DNA of 51,579 bases. Source: an uncultured Pelagibacteraceae bacterium (GTDB lineage: Bacteria; Pseudomonadota; Alphaproteobacteria; Pelagibacterales; Pelagibacteraceae). The stretch spans positions 1 through 51,579 of the forward strand of contig CACGJB010000004.1 in NCBI GenBank assembly GCA_902573295.1, read 5' to 3'. The notes under the pieces are model-generated. The model was not told the DNA's origin and searched no databases. It saw only the letters and a program-made list of their open reading frames with translations. Shown piece after piece: positions 9,258-18,099 of this stretch (its first letter is position 1; each line of letters starts with the position of its first letter). The position numbers and the translations under genes were made by a program.

Positions 9258-9273
9258 TAAAATAATTATTTTA
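9258..9273. repeat. 16-bp perfect palindrome between trmL and petA
   Basis: TAAAATAATTATTTTA is a perfect palindrome inside the 92-bp divergent promoter region of trmL and petABC. It could be a dimeric regulator site, but its composition is pure A/T and a palindrome of this size is expected a few times in a window this AT-rich. No clear -35/-10 pair stands out. Confidence 0.25.
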
Positions 9274-9338
9274 TATTATATGAATTCGTATATTAACTAT
9301 TTTAAATCAAAAAGAGATAATAATAAAAGCGTCTAAAA

Positions 9339-9848
9339 GTGTCTGAAAAAAAAACAAAAAGAAGAGATTTTTTATTTACAGCTACCACAGCAGTTGGAGC
9401 TGTTGGTGCCGCAGCAGTAGTGTGGCCAATGATAGATCAAATGAATCCAGATGCTTCTGTTAAAGCATTAGCCAGCACAGAAGTTGACGTAAGTGCATTA
9501 ACACCAGGAAATACATTAACTGTTTTGTGGAGAGGTAAACCAGTCTTTATAAGAAGAAGAACTAAAGAAGAAATTGATGAAGCAAGAAAAGTGAAAATGG
9601 AGGATTTAATTCATCCCGAGAAAGATGAAGATAGAGCAAAAGACCCTGAGTGGCTTGTTATGTTAGGTGTATGCACCCACCTTGGATGTGTGCCTCTAAA
9701 TGATAAAGGTGATTATAATGGTTGGTTCTGCCCATGTCATGGATCTCATTATGATACTTCTGGAAGAATTAGAAAAGGACCAGCACCTTGGAATATGGAA
9801 GTTCCTAAATATGAATTCGTTGATGCAAACACAATTAAAATTGGATAA
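9339..9848 (+). CDS. petA: Ubiquinol-cytochrome c reductase, Rieske iron-sulfur subunit
   Basis: 169 aa, starting at GTG. A twin-arginine signal anchor is present (KRRDFLF, residues 7-13, then a hydrophobic stretch to about 30). The cluster-binding boxes are CTHLGC (C112, H114, C117) and CPCHGSH (C131, C133, H134). C112, H114, C131 and H134 ligate the [2Fe-2S] cluster, while C117 and C133 form the stabilising disulfide. The protein takes an electron from ubiquinol at the Qo site and passes it to cytochrome c1. It is the first gene of petABC. The region before the GTG shows no strong Shine-Dalgarno sequence. Confidence 0.97.
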   Translation: MSEKKTKRRDFLFTATTAVGAVGAAAVVWPMIDQMNPDASVKALASTEVDVSALTPGNTLTVLWRGKPVFIRRRTKEEIDEARKVKMEDLIHPEKDEDRAKDPEWLVMLGVCTHLGCVPLNDKGDYNGWFCPCHGSHYDTSGRIRKGPAPWNMEVPKYEFVDANTIKIG

Positions 9849-9854
9849 AGAAAA

Positions 9855-11117
9855 ATGAGTGACCATGATTACAGACCAAAATCGAAGGTAGGACAATGGT
9901 TTAATGATCGATTGCCATTATTAACTCTTGCAAATCATTTAACAGATTATCCAACTCCAAAAAATTTAAACTATTGGTGGACATTTGGTGGAATTTTAAC
10001 TTTTTGTCTAATCACTCAAATTGTAACAGGATTAACTCTCGCAATGCATTATATTGCTCACGCCGACATGGCTTTTGAAAGTGTAGAGCACATCATGCGT
10101 GATGTTAATTATGGATGGTTAATACGATATATTCATGCAAATGGTGCATCTATGTTTTTCTTAGCTGTTTATATTCATATCTTTAGATCTTTGTTTTATG
10201 GCTCATATAAATCTCCAAGAGAAATAATATGGATTTTAGGAATAATAATTTATTTATTGATGATGGCTGCAGCTTTTATGGGTTATGTTTTACCATGGGG
10301 TCAAATGAGTTTTTGGGGCGCAACTGTTATTACAAATTTATTTAGTGCAATTCCTTTAGTGGGAGAGGGAATAGTTACTTGGTTGTGGGGTGGTTATTCA
10401 GTTGATAACCCTACATTAACTAGATTTTTTACTTTGCACTATTTAATTCCGTTTTTAATTTTAGGATTAGTTGTTTTACACATATGGGCTTTACATGTTC
10501 CTGGTAACAACAATCCAGTTGGAATAGATATTAAAAAACCTTCAAAGGATACAGTTCCATTTCATCCTTATATTGTTATTAAAGATGGTTTTGCTTTATT
10601 AATGTTCATGATTGTTTTTGCTTTCTTTGTATTTTACGCACCAAATATTTTAGGACATGCAGACAATTACATAGAGGCTAACCCAATGGTAACACCTGCA
10701 CATATTGTTCCTGAATGGTATTTGCTACCTTTTTATGCAATACTAAGATCAGTTCCTGATAAATTGCTAGGTGTTGTGGCTATGTTATCTGCAATATTAA
10801 TTTTAGCTGTCTTACCTTGGTTAGATACCTCAAAAATAAGATCAGCAGTATTTAGACCATTATACAAACAGTTTTACTGGATACTTGTTGCAGATGTTTT
10901 GATACTTGGTTATGTGGGAGCGATGCCAGCCGAAGGACTTTACTTGTTGATAGCACGAGTTGCAACGGCGTATTACTTTTTACATTTTTTAGTTATTCTT
11001 CCTGTTTTAGGGTTTAAAGAAAAAACTTTACCGATACCTCTAAGTATTACCGAACCTGTTCTAGGTGGCTCACCAAATTTAGCTACCGCCAGAAATAAAG
11101 AAAGTAAAATAGAATAA
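9855..11117 (+). CDS. petB: Cytochrome b of the bc1 complex
   Basis: 420 aa polytopic membrane protein starting 6 bp after petA. The haem-bearing helix pair is recognisable by [10 protein letters not shown] and [19 protein letters not shown], with the partner histidines in [10 protein letters not shown] and [12 protein letters not shown]. The Qo-site PEWY motif is in [19 protein letters not shown]. It oxidises ubiquinol at Qo and reduces quinone at Qi through low- and high-potential b haems. It carries the extra C-terminal helices of the unfused mitochondrial/alphaproteobacterial form, not the split b6/subunit IV form. Confidence 0.98.
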   Translation: MSDHDYRPKSKVGQWFNDRLPLLTLANHLTDYPTPKNLNYWWTFGGILTFCLITQIVTGLTLAMHYIAHADMAFESVEHIMRDVNYGWLIRYIHANGASMFFLAVYIHIFRSLFYGSYKSPREIIWILGIIIYLLMMAAAFMGYVLPWGQMSFWGATVITNLFSAIPLVGEGIVTWLWGGYSVDNPTLTRFFTLHYLIPFLILGLVVLHIWALHVPGNNNPVGIDIKKPSKDTVPFHPYIVIKDGFALLMFMIVFAFFVFYAPNILGHADNYIEANPMVTPAHIVPEWYLLPFYAILRSVPDKLLGVVAMLSAILILAVLPWLDTSKIRSAVFRPLYKQFYWILVADVLILGYVGAMPAEGLYLLIARVATAYYFLHFLVILPVLGFKEKTLPIPLSITEPVLGGSPNLATARNKESKIE

Positions 11118-11118
11118 G

Positions 11119-11898
11119 GTGAAAAATTTATATAAATTCCTTTCTATAATAATCATAATTATTGCCTCAAATTCATATTCTTTTGCTGCTGAAAAAGTAG
11201 AATATTTAAAAACCGATTGGAGTTTTAAGGGTTTATTTGGAAAATTTGACAGAGCTTCTCTTCAAAGAGGTTATCAAGTTTATACTGAAGTATGTGCCTC
11301 ATGTCACTCAATGAAGTACTTAAGTTATAGAAATTTAGCGGAACAAGGTGGGCCAGAATTTTCTGAAGCCCAAGCTAAAGCTATAGCAGCGTCATTTGAG
11401 GTTACTGATGGGCCAAATTCTGATGGGGAGATGTTTACAAGACCTGGAAAATTATCAGATAAATTTGTAATGCCATATGAAAATGTAAAAGCAGCTCAAG
11501 CTGCAAATGGTGGCGCATACCCTCCTGACATGTCTGTATTGGTTAAAGCTAGAGGTGGTGGTGTGGATTATATTTATTCTTTATTACAAGGTTATGAGGA
11601 AGCCCCAGTAGGTGTGACACTAGATGACGGAGTTTATTATAATAAATATATGTATGGAAACAAAATTAGAATGGCTGCCCCATTATCAGATGGATTAGTA
11701 GAGTATGGTGACGGAACAAATGCAACAGTAGAACAAATGTCAAAAGATGTAACAACTTTCTTAATGTGGTCTGCTGAACCTCACTTAGAATCTCGTCATC
11801 AGATGGGCTTTAAAGCGATTGTTTATTTAATTATTCTTACAGTTTTAGTTTACTTTAGTATGAAAAAGATATGGTCACGTGTTGAATCTGAAGTTTAA
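11119..11898 (+). CDS. petC: Cytochrome c1
   Basis: 259 aa, starting at GTG one base after the petB stop. A Sec signal peptide (residues 1-23, ending SYSFAA) is followed by the covalent haem site CASCH (58-62) with SMKYLSYRN, typical of c1. The probable axial Met lies in the AAPLSDGLVEY region. A C-terminal transmembrane anchor (about 234-252, YLIILTVLVYF) is followed by positive residues. It passes electrons from the Rieske protein to a soluble or membrane cytochrome c. The last 24 bp overlap the 3' end of the convergent ychF. Confidence 0.97.
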   Translation: MKNLYKFLSIIIIIIASNSYSFAAEKVEYLKTDWSFKGLFGKFDRASLQRGYQVYTEVCASCHSMKYLSYRNLAEQGGPEFSEAQAKAIAASFEVTDGPNSDGEMFTRPGKLSDKFVMPYENVKAAQAANGGAYPPDMSVLVKARGGGVDYIYSLLQGYEEAPVGVTLDDGVYYNKYMYGNKIRMAAPLSDGLVEYGDGTNATVEQMSKDVTTFLMWSAEPHLESRHQMGFKAIVYLIILTVLVYFSMKKIWSRVESEV

Positions 11899-12948
11899 TA
11901 CATCTCCATCTTTAACAATATAGTCTTTACCCTCTAATCTCATTTTTCCGTTAGCTTTAGAATTTACCCATCCATCATTAGCTACAAAATCCTCATACGA
12001 TATAGTTTCAGCTCTAATGAAACCTTTCTCAAAATCTGTATGAATTTCTCCTGCAGCTTTGGGAGCAGTGCAATTTTTTTGTATAGTCCAAGCCCTTGTT
12101 TCTTCAGGTCCAGAAGTAAAATATGTATCAAGTTCTAATATTTTATAGCCCTTTTGAATTAACATACTTAGACCTGTGTCTTTTAAACCAATCATATCCA
12201 TATAATTTTTTTTTTCATCTTCTGCTAATTCATTAATTTGGTTTTCTATGTCTGCTGAAACAATCAGAGTGTTATCTTTTCCAAATTTTTCAATAAAGTT
12301 TTTAGTATATTTATTTCCATCCTGTACGCTTTGCTCATCTACGTTGCAAACAAAAATCTTTGGTTTTATTGATAAAAGTCCACTTTGATTAAGTTGTTTT
12401 GTGTCAAATTGAGTATTTAATATTGATATATCTTTATCATTATTAATGCATTCTAATGCAATCTCTAAAATCTTGAGCTGATCTTCGTCTACATTTTTCT
12501 TATTATTTTTTTCAAGTCTTTTTTGGATAGACTCTAGGTCAGCCAACATCATTTCAGTTTCAATGATCTCAAGATCTCTTATTGGGTCAACGTCAGGATT
12601 AACATTTTGAATATCATCAGAGTCAAAGCATCTAATCATATGAATAACTGCATCAACTTCTCTTATGTGAGACAGAAATTTATTGCCTAATCCTTCACCT
12701 TTAGATGCACCTTTCACAAGACCGGCTATATCCACAAATGAAATAGTTGTATTTATTGTTTTTTTTGATTTTGAAACTTCTGATAATTTACTCAATCTTT
12801 CATCTGGAACGGGGACTACTCCCACATTGGGATCTATCGTGCAAAATGGAAAATTTGCAGCTTGGGCTTTGCTTGAGTTTGTAAGAGCATTGAAGAGTGT
12901 AGATTTACCCACATTAGGCAAACCAACAATTCCACATTTAAAACTCAT
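11875..12948 (-). CDS. ychF: Redox-regulated ATPase YchF (OLA1 family)
   Basis: 357 aa. The P-loop is GLPNVGKST (residues 9-17), followed by a long coiled-coil insertion (near 140-165) and a C-terminal TGS-like domain ending in the typical SYEDFVANDGW and VKDGDVLNFRFN. YchF binds ATP rather than GTP and associates with ribosomes; its precise role is unsettled. Start and stop overlap neighbours on both sides: 1 bp with pth (TAATG) and 24 bp with convergent petC. Confidence 0.95.
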   Translation of the reverse strand: MSFKCGIVGLPNVGKSTLFNALTNSSKAQAANFPFCTIDPNVGVVPVPDERLSKLSEVSKSKKTINTTISFVDIAGLVKGASKGEGLGNKFLSHIREVDAVIHMIRCFDSDDIQNVNPDVDPIRDLEIIETEMMLADLESIQKRLEKNNKKNVDEDQLKILEIALECINNDKDISILNTQFDTKQLNQSGLLSIKPKIFVCNVDEQSVQDGNKYTKNFIEKFGKDNTLIVSADIENQINELAEDEKKNYMDMIGLKDTGLSMLIQKGYKILELDTYFTSGPEETRAWTIQKNCTAPKAAGEIHTDFEKGFIRAETISYEDFVANDGWVNSKANGKMRLEGKDYIVKDGDVLNFRFNT

Positions 12949-13508
12949 TATTTATTGTTTACAGTGCTAGAGAATAAATCTAATTTTTTGTCGATAAGAA
13001 TTGATATAGAATCTGTAATGTTATTTGTAATTTTTTCCAATCCAAGCATTTCATCTTCATCAAAATTCTGAAGAACAAAATCACCTACTTCCATTTTATC
13101 TTTTGGTTTACCAATTCCTATTCTCACTCTTGAATAATCCTTACCAATAAATTTATCTATTGATGCAATTCCGTTATGTCCAGCATCAGAGCCACCAAAT
13201 TTTGCTTTTATCTTACCAAATTCTACGTCTAGATCGTCATGAAAAACGATAACATCCTCAGCATCTATTTTGAAATATTCAATTAATTCTCTAATACAAA
13301 TTCCAGAATTATTCATAAATGTTAAAGGTTTTATGGCATAAACTTTTTGGTCTCCTACATTGCCAGTCGTAAGAAGTCCTTTGAATTTTGGTTTTTGTTT
13401 TGAAAGTCCAAATTTTTTATTTATTGCATCTATAATTTTGAAACCAATATTGTGCCTATTGTTTTCACTGTCTGGGGTTGGATTGCCTAATCCTACAAGT
13501 AGAAGCAT
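12948..13508 (-). CDS. pth: Peptidyl-tRNA hydrolase
   Basis: 186 aa. Key family residues are visible: LLVGLGNPTPDSENNRHNIG (N10, catalytic H19), TFMNNSG, the catalytic Asp in VFHDDLD, and the GGSDAGHNGIASI stretch. It releases peptides from prematurely dropped peptidyl-tRNA. It lies between rplY and ychF, the usual alphaproteobacterial arrangement, and is translationally coupled to ychF through a 1-bp overlap. Confidence 0.97.
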   Translation of the reverse strand: MLLLVGLGNPTPDSENNRHNIGFKIIDAINKKFGLSKQKPKFKGLLTTGNVGDQKVYAIKPLTFMNNSGICIRELIEYFKIDAEDVIVFHDDLDVEFGKIKAKFGGSDAGHNGIASIDKFIGKDYSRVRIGIGKPKDKMEVGDFVLQNFDEDEMLGLEKITNNITDSISILIDKKLDLFSSTVNNK

Positions 13509-13549
13509 AAAATATTAATAATGGAGGGTAAAATTCAATTTAAATTAAC

Positions 13550-14263
13550 TTATTTTTTTTCTTCAGCAGGTTTTTTATCTTCACCTTCTTTTTTATCACC
13601 TTCAGCTGTTGGTTTATCTCCACCTTCAGCTGCTGCCGCTTCTGCTCCTTCAGCACCTTCTCCTTCAGCCGCCTCAGCTTCCGCAGGTTTTTCAGGTTCT
13701 TTCATAACAGTAGGGGCTGCTAGGGTTGCAATTACGAAATCTCTTCCTTGAATGGTAGGAGTAACATCACTGTCGAGATTTATAGAAGAAATTTTAAAAC
13801 TTTCTCCAATATCAACTCCATCAAGATCTATTACAAGATTTTCAGGAATTTTTTCGCTTGGACATTTTAGCTCAACTTTTCTTCTTACAATGTTTAAAAC
13901 CCCACCTCTTTTCAAACCAGGAGATTTTTCATGATTTAAAAATTTTACTGGAACTTCAATTCTAACTTTTATTCCTGCGACTATTCTTAGAAAGTCTACA
14001 TGAATTGGTTCATCTGAAATAATGTCATATTTTATTTCTCTTGGAAGAGCTTTTTGAGGTTTGCCATCAACATTTAAAGTTACAATGCTTGATAAAAAAT
14101 TTTCTTTTTCGATTAGTGATTTAAGTACCTTTTTAGATATAGAAATCTTCTCATTTTGAGCTTCACCACCATAAATTATCGCGGGTACATTACCGTTATC
14201 CCTAAGTGAATTAAGCTCACCTTTAGTTTTTGTAGTTCTGATGTTAGCGTCTAATGAATTCAT
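13550..14263 (-). CDS. rplY: 50S ribosomal protein L25/Ctc with long acidic C-terminal tail
   Basis: 237 aa: an N-terminal L25 domain (about residues 1-95, with GNVPAIIYGG), a TL5/Ctc beta domain (to about 185, with PVKFLNHEKSPGLKRGGVLN), then about 49 residues of low-complexity Ala/Glu/Gly/Lys tail. The L25 domain binds 5S rRNA. The tail is unusually rich in Ala and Gly for this genome and locally raises GC content; it is probably disordered. The gene lies 45 bp downstream of prs on the same strand. Confidence 0.95.
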   Translation of the reverse strand: MNSLDANIRTTKTKGELNSLRDNGNVPAIIYGGEAQNEKISISKKVLKSLIEKENFLSSIVTLNVDGKPQKALPREIKYDIISDEPIHVDFLRIVAGIKVRIEVPVKFLNHEKSPGLKRGGVLNIVRRKVELKCPSEKIPENLVIDLDGVDIGESFKISSINLDSDVTPTIQGRDFVIATLAAPTVMKEPEKPAEAEAAEGEGAEGAEAAAAEGGDKPTAEGDKKEGEDKKPAEEKK

Positions 14264-14308
14264 AAAAACAAGGGTTTTTAGCTCAAGTTCCTTAATAACT
14301 CAAGGTAT

Positions 14309-15241
14309 TTATTTGAATAAATCTGATACTGAGGTTGAATTAGATATTCTTTTAATTGCTTCTCCCATAAGCCCTGAAATTGACAGAACCTCAATGTTTT
14401 TAGCACCTTTAATTCTGTTCATATTGTCAATTGTATCAGTGATAACCAAATTTTTAATTACAGAATTTTTAATTTTTTCTACAGCTTCTCCACTTAGAAC
14501 ACCGTGAGTTATATACACATATACTTCTTTAGCTCCTCGATCTTTAAGAGCTTTAGCTGCATTTACAATTGTTCCACCTGAGTCGATTATATCATCAACA
14601 ATAATGCAAGTTTTTCCTTTAACATCTCCAACAATATTCATTACTTGAGATTGACCTGGCTTTGGTCTTCTTTTATCTACAATAGCCAATCCAACGTTTA
14701 AAATTTTTCCAAGTGCTCTAGCTCTCTCAGTACCACCCACGTCTGGAGCTACACAAATTAAGTTCTTACTTTTAATCTTCTTTTTTACATGTCTTGCAAA
14801 AATAGGTGTTGCAAACAAGTTGTCTACTGGAATATCAAAAAAACCTTGAATTTGACCAGCATGCAAATCCACAGTGACAACTCTATCTGCTCCTGCTTTT
14901 GTAATTAGATTCGACACAAGCTTAGCTGAAATTGATGTTCTTGGTGCAACTTTTCTATCCTGTCGAGCATAACCAAAGTAAGGGATAACAGTTGTAATAT
15001 TCTTTGCTGACGATCTCTTAAGCGCATCAACGCATAATAGCAGTTCCATTAAGTTATCATTTGCAGGTGATGAAATTGATTGAATTAAAAAAATACTATT
15101 CCCTCTGATATTTTCATTAATTTCAACATAAATTTCCCCATCAGAAAAATTTCTAATACTTGAGTTAACTAATTTAGATTTTAGATATTTAGCAATATTC
15201 TTGCTTAATGGTTTGTTACTATTTCCAGATAATAATTTCAT
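14309..15241 (-). CDS. prs: Ribose-phosphate pyrophosphokinase
   Basis: 310 aa, the standard length. It shows the ATP-binding flexible-loop region [10 protein letters not shown] (residues 88-97), [18 protein letters not shown], the catalytic DKRRPKPG and the PRPP-binding motif [12 protein letters not shown] (213-224). It makes PRPP from ribose 5-phosphate and ATP for nucleotide, histidine and tryptophan synthesis. It heads the prs-rplY-pth-ychF group and lies 9 bp downstream of pgeF. Confidence 0.98.
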   Translation of the reverse strand: MKLLSGNSNKPLSKNIAKYLKSKLVNSSIRNFSDGEIYVEINENIRGNSIFLIQSISSPANDNLMELLLCVDALKRSSAKNITTVIPYFGYARQDRKVAPRTSISAKLVSNLITKAGADRVVTVDLHAGQIQGFFDIPVDNLFATPIFARHVKKKIKSKNLICVAPDVGGTERARALGKILNVGLAIVDKRRPKPGQSQVMNIVGDVKGKTCIIVDDIIDSGGTIVNAAKALKDRGAKEVYVYITHGVLSGEAVEKIKNSVIKNLVITDTIDNMNRIKGAKNIEVLSISGLMGEAIKRISNSTSVSDLFK

Positions 15242-15250
15242 TAAAAAAAC

Positions 15251-16009
15251 CTAATAAAGCATAATTATTGAAATATTTCTACCATAATCATCATGATTTA
15301 GCCTTAACGCTCTCCTCGCACTAAAAAAATTATTATTAATATCAAATGTATCAATATTTAAAGATTCAATATTTTTTATTTTATTCTTTAAAAGACATGA
15401 TTTTACATATTTAGGTAAATCAAAATAAAGCTTTTTGTACTTAATTTTAAAAAATTTATTATTTTTTTTATCCTTTTTTATAAATTTTTTTTTAAAATCT
15501 TGTTTGACTTCATAATTTTTAGCTGAAATAGCAGGTCCGATAGCTGCAGTAATATTTTTAGGATTAGATCCTTTTTTGATCATAAATTGGGTTACTTTGC
15601 TAATTATATCTTTGTATGCACCTTTCCACCCCGCATGAATTGCTGCAACTAATTTTGTTCTTTCATCACAGATTAAAATCGGCACACAGTCAGCAGTTAA
15701 AACACCAATTGGCATATTTTTTTGGTTTGTAATTACTGCGTCTGCTTTTGGTTTTGATCTAAATTTATTTTTTTTATTAATATAAACAAACTTATTACCA
15801 TGTATTTGATGAAGTAAAAAAATACTTTTAGCGGTGCTTTTTATTTTTTTTTTAACTATTTGTAAATTTTTTTTAACATCTGAGGGATTATCTTTAGAAC
15901 CAGGACCACAGTTTAAACTTTTATAAATTTTTTTTGATTTACCACCAGATTTATTAAAAAAACCATGTTTAATTATTTTTATTTTTGAAAGTTTTTTTGA
16001 TTTTATCAA
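15251..16009 (-). CDS. pgeF: YfiH/PgeF family (purine nucleoside phosphorylase-like, multicopper polyphenol oxidase fold)
   Basis: 252 aa. The three zinc-ligand motifs are seen: LLHQIHG (first His), TADCVPIL (Cys) and HAGWKGA (second His). The family has been linked to editing of peptidoglycan precursors in E. coli and to purine nucleoside phosphorolysis. Near the C-terminus the usual Cys before the FFSxRR segment is replaced (NIDTFDINNNFFSARR). The start overlaps the end of the MidA-like gene by 4 bp, so coupled translation is likely. Confidence 0.88.
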   Translation of the reverse strand: MIKSKKLSKIKIIKHGFFNKSGGKSKKIYKSLNCGPGSKDNPSDVKKNLQIVKKKIKSTAKSIFLLHQIHGNKFVYINKKNKFRSKPKADAVITNQKNMPIGVLTADCVPILICDERTKLVAAIHAGWKGAYKDIISKVTQFMIKKGSNPKNITAAIGPAISAKNYEVKQDFKKKFIKKDKKNNKFFKIKYKKLYFDLPKYVKSCLLKNKIKNIESLNIDTFDINNNFFSARRALRLNHDDYGRNISIIMLY

Positions 16010-17058
16010 TTTTCAAAACCTGTCTTAAAATTGTTTCTCTTATTTTTTACTAGCATGACTTTGAATAACTCACCCATTTGATTTTCATCTATTAAACGTT
16101 TTACTCGATAAAATAAATCTGCTTTTTTAGAAAATGCTATATTTTTGCTGATTATTTCTGCTCTTTGAAGAATACCCATATTTGTTAAAAATTTTTTTTG
16201 ATTCGTAAAAATTGAATTTATTTTCTTAAACTGATTTATAAATTTTTCAAAGGAATGAAAGTTTATATTGTAAGTAATATCAGAGTCTCCAATGTTTTCT
16301 AAAACGTTAGAATATTTATGATTATTTATTGCCTGAAGAGTTTCATGCATTTTGCTATCTGCATAACCATAATCTATAACCAACATTCCTCCATCATTTT
16401 TTTGTATTAAGTCACAAATTGTTCTTAAATATTTAAATGTATCTGGCGAATATTCTATAACGCTCTGGTCTTTTGATATTTCGAAATTAAGATGTTTTTC
16501 AATTGCTTCTATATCAATTTTTTCTTCTTTAAATTCAGCTTTGTTTGGATCTCTTAAATTCACAAATCTTTCAAACCAACTATCTTTTTTTTTAAAAAAT
16601 TGTTTTATCGGTATGGCGTCAAAAAATTCATTAGCTAAAAAAATTGTTGGGTCTGAGTTTATTTTTTCAATGTTTTTTAACCATGAAAATTTTTTAGAAT
16701 TTAAATTTTTTTTTTGTTCATTTAATAAAAAATCACTTTTTTCATGAATTACAAAACTGCAGGCATTATAACACTCTGGAAAATTTATAAGTGTCTCATC
16801 TATGACTTTCATCATTTCACCATTCCCAGCTCCCAGTTCTAGCAAATTAAATTTTTTTGGGGAGCCAATGCTTTTCCAAAAAGTAATCGTCCAAATTGCG
16901 ATAATCTCTGAAAATAATCTTGTGACATTGGGAGCAGTAATAAAGTGTCCATCTTCACCAAAAGGATTCTTTTTCATATAAAAACCTTTGTCCTTATCGT
17001 AAAGAGCAAAATTTATAAATTGATCTAATGGTAAATTATTTGTTTTAGCGAGTTTCAT
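16006..17058 (-). CDS. SAM-dependent methyltransferase, MidA/NDUFAF7 family
   Basis: 350 aa. It starts with the family pattern of an N-terminal helix followed by FALYDKDKGFYMKKNPFGEDG and GHFITAPNVTRLFSE. The SAM-binding glycine motif is LLELGAGNGEMMKVID, and FLANEFFDAIPIKQF follows. In mitochondria NDUFAF7 dimethylates an arginine of complex I NDUFS2, and alphaproteobacterial homologues are thought to do the same; that role is inferred here. The N-terminus overlaps lgt by 14 bp. Confidence 0.9.
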   Translation of the reverse strand: MKLAKTNNLPLDQFINFALYDKDKGFYMKKNPFGEDGHFITAPNVTRLFSEIIAIWTITFWKSIGSPKKFNLLELGAGNGEMMKVIDETLINFPECYNACSFVIHEKSDFLLNEQKKNLNSKKFSWLKNIEKINSDPTIFLANEFFDAIPIKQFFKKKDSWFERFVNLRDPNKAEFKEEKIDIEAIEKHLNFEISKDQSVIEYSPDTFKYLRTICDLIQKNDGGMLVIDYGYADSKMHETLQAINNHKYSNVLENIGDSDITYNINFHSFEKFINQFKKINSIFTNQKKFLTNMGILQRAEIISKNIAFSKKADLFYRVKRLIDENQMGELFKVMLVKNKRNNFKTGFEN

Positions 17059-17815
17059 ATTTTAAATAAAATAAGATTACTCCCGATATTATAAATATTA
17101 AACTTACTACTTGCCCCATCGTTAAGTTTAAAAGTATATAACCAAGCTGTTCATCAGGTACTCTATAAAATTCAATAATAAATCTGAAAATTGAGTAAAT
17201 TATTAAAAATAATCCTGAAATCACACCAGGTTTATTTGAAAATTTATTTTTAAAATAAATTAATAATAAAAATAAAAATAAACCTTCTAATAGTGCTTCA
17301 TACAATTGCGAGGGATGCCTAGGAATATTATCTACCTGAACAAATGTTACTGCCCAGGGTACATTAGTTATAGTTCCATATAACTCTGAATTTATAAAGT
17401 TTGCTATTCGTCCGAAAAATAATCCGACTGGAGCTACTAAAGCAACAATATCCATATATAAGAATGGGTTTTGATTATTTTTTTTAGCAAAAAATATAGA
17501 TGCAAAAATTACTCCAATTAAACCACCATGGAAGGACATTCCTCCTTGCCAAATTTTAAATATATCTAATGGATTATTTATATAAAAACTTAAATTATAA
17601 ATAAAAATATAACCAAGTCTTCCACCTAAAATTATACTTATAATTAAATAAGTTAAATAATCATCAAATTTATTTTTAACTTCTATGTCTTGGATAAATA
17701 ATTTTTTAGCGAGTATCCAGCCTAATATAATTCCAAATATATAAGCTAAAGAATACCACCTGATTTCTAAAGAAAATATTTCTAAGGCTACTGGGTCAAA
17801 ATTATTAATGAACAT
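17045..17815 (-). CDS. lgt: Phosphatidylglycerol-prolipoprotein diacylglyceryl transferase
   Basis: 256 aa polytopic inner-membrane protein with about seven hydrophobic segments. Signature elements are IRWYSLAYIFG, GGRLGYIFIY, the HGG of GGMSFHGG (residues 96-98), the Lgt signature GRIANFINSELYG (135-147) and RHPSQLYEA (166-174). It transfers diacylglycerol to the lipobox cysteine of prolipoproteins, so lipoproteins are expected in this organism even though the MlaA homologue here lacks a lipobox. Confidence 0.97.
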   Translation of the reverse strand: MFINNFDPVALEIFSLEIRWYSLAYIFGIILGWILAKKLFIQDIEVKNKFDDYLTYLIISIILGGRLGYIFIYNLSFYINNPLDIFKIWQGGMSFHGGLIGVIFASIFFAKKNNQNPFLYMDIVALVAPVGLFFGRIANFINSELYGTITNVPWAVTFVQVDNIPRHPSQLYEALLEGLFLFLLLIYFKNKFSNKPGVISGLFLIIYSIFRFIIEFYRVPDEQLGYILLNLTMGQVVSLIFIISGVILFYLKYETR

Positions 17816-17847
17816 TTTTAATAATACTTATAGTGTATATCTTAAAT

Positions 17848-18099
17848 ATGAAAAATTCTAAATTTATAATTGATAAGTTTGCTAAATTAATAGAGCAGGG
17901 ACTGGTATCTTCAAAAGACTTAACTACTGAATTATTTAATATCCTAAAATCTAAAAGAGATGAGTTTGTTTTTAAAATGAAACTTACAAGTAAAGATGAG
18001 TTCGAAGTACTCTCAAAACGTGTTGAGAATCTTGAAAATAAAATAAATAAACTTGAGAAAAAAAAAAATAAAAAAGTTAAACAGGCAAGAAAACCTTAA
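17848..18099 (+). CDS. ubiK: Ubiquinone biosynthesis accessory factor UbiK (BMFP family)
   Basis: 83 aa from the ATG at 17848; a GTG at 17833 would add five residues. The pattern fits the BMFP/UbiK family: an amphipathic N-terminal helix (FIIDKFAKLIEQGLVSS), a conserved KMKLTSKDEFEVLSKRVENL segment and a coiled-coil tail rich in Lys/Asn. UbiK scaffolds late steps of ubiquinone synthesis at the membrane. The last 23 bp overlap the 3' end of the convergent histidine kinase gene. Confidence 0.75.
   Translation: MKNSKFIIDKFAKLIEQGLVSSKDLTTELFNILKSKRDEFVFKMKLTSKDEFEVLSKRVENLENKINKLEKKKNKKVKQARKP

Noticed and set aside
9247..9338. Search for a riboswitch or known SAR11-type leader RNA upstream of petA and other operons.
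   Set aside because: Leaders are too short and AT-only; no conserved glycine, SAM or other riboswitch core was seen anywhere in the window.
13521..13751. A Ser/Ala/Pro-rich plus-strand open frame.
   Set aside because: It is the mirror of the low-complexity Ala/Glu tail of rplY on the other strand; it has no family features.
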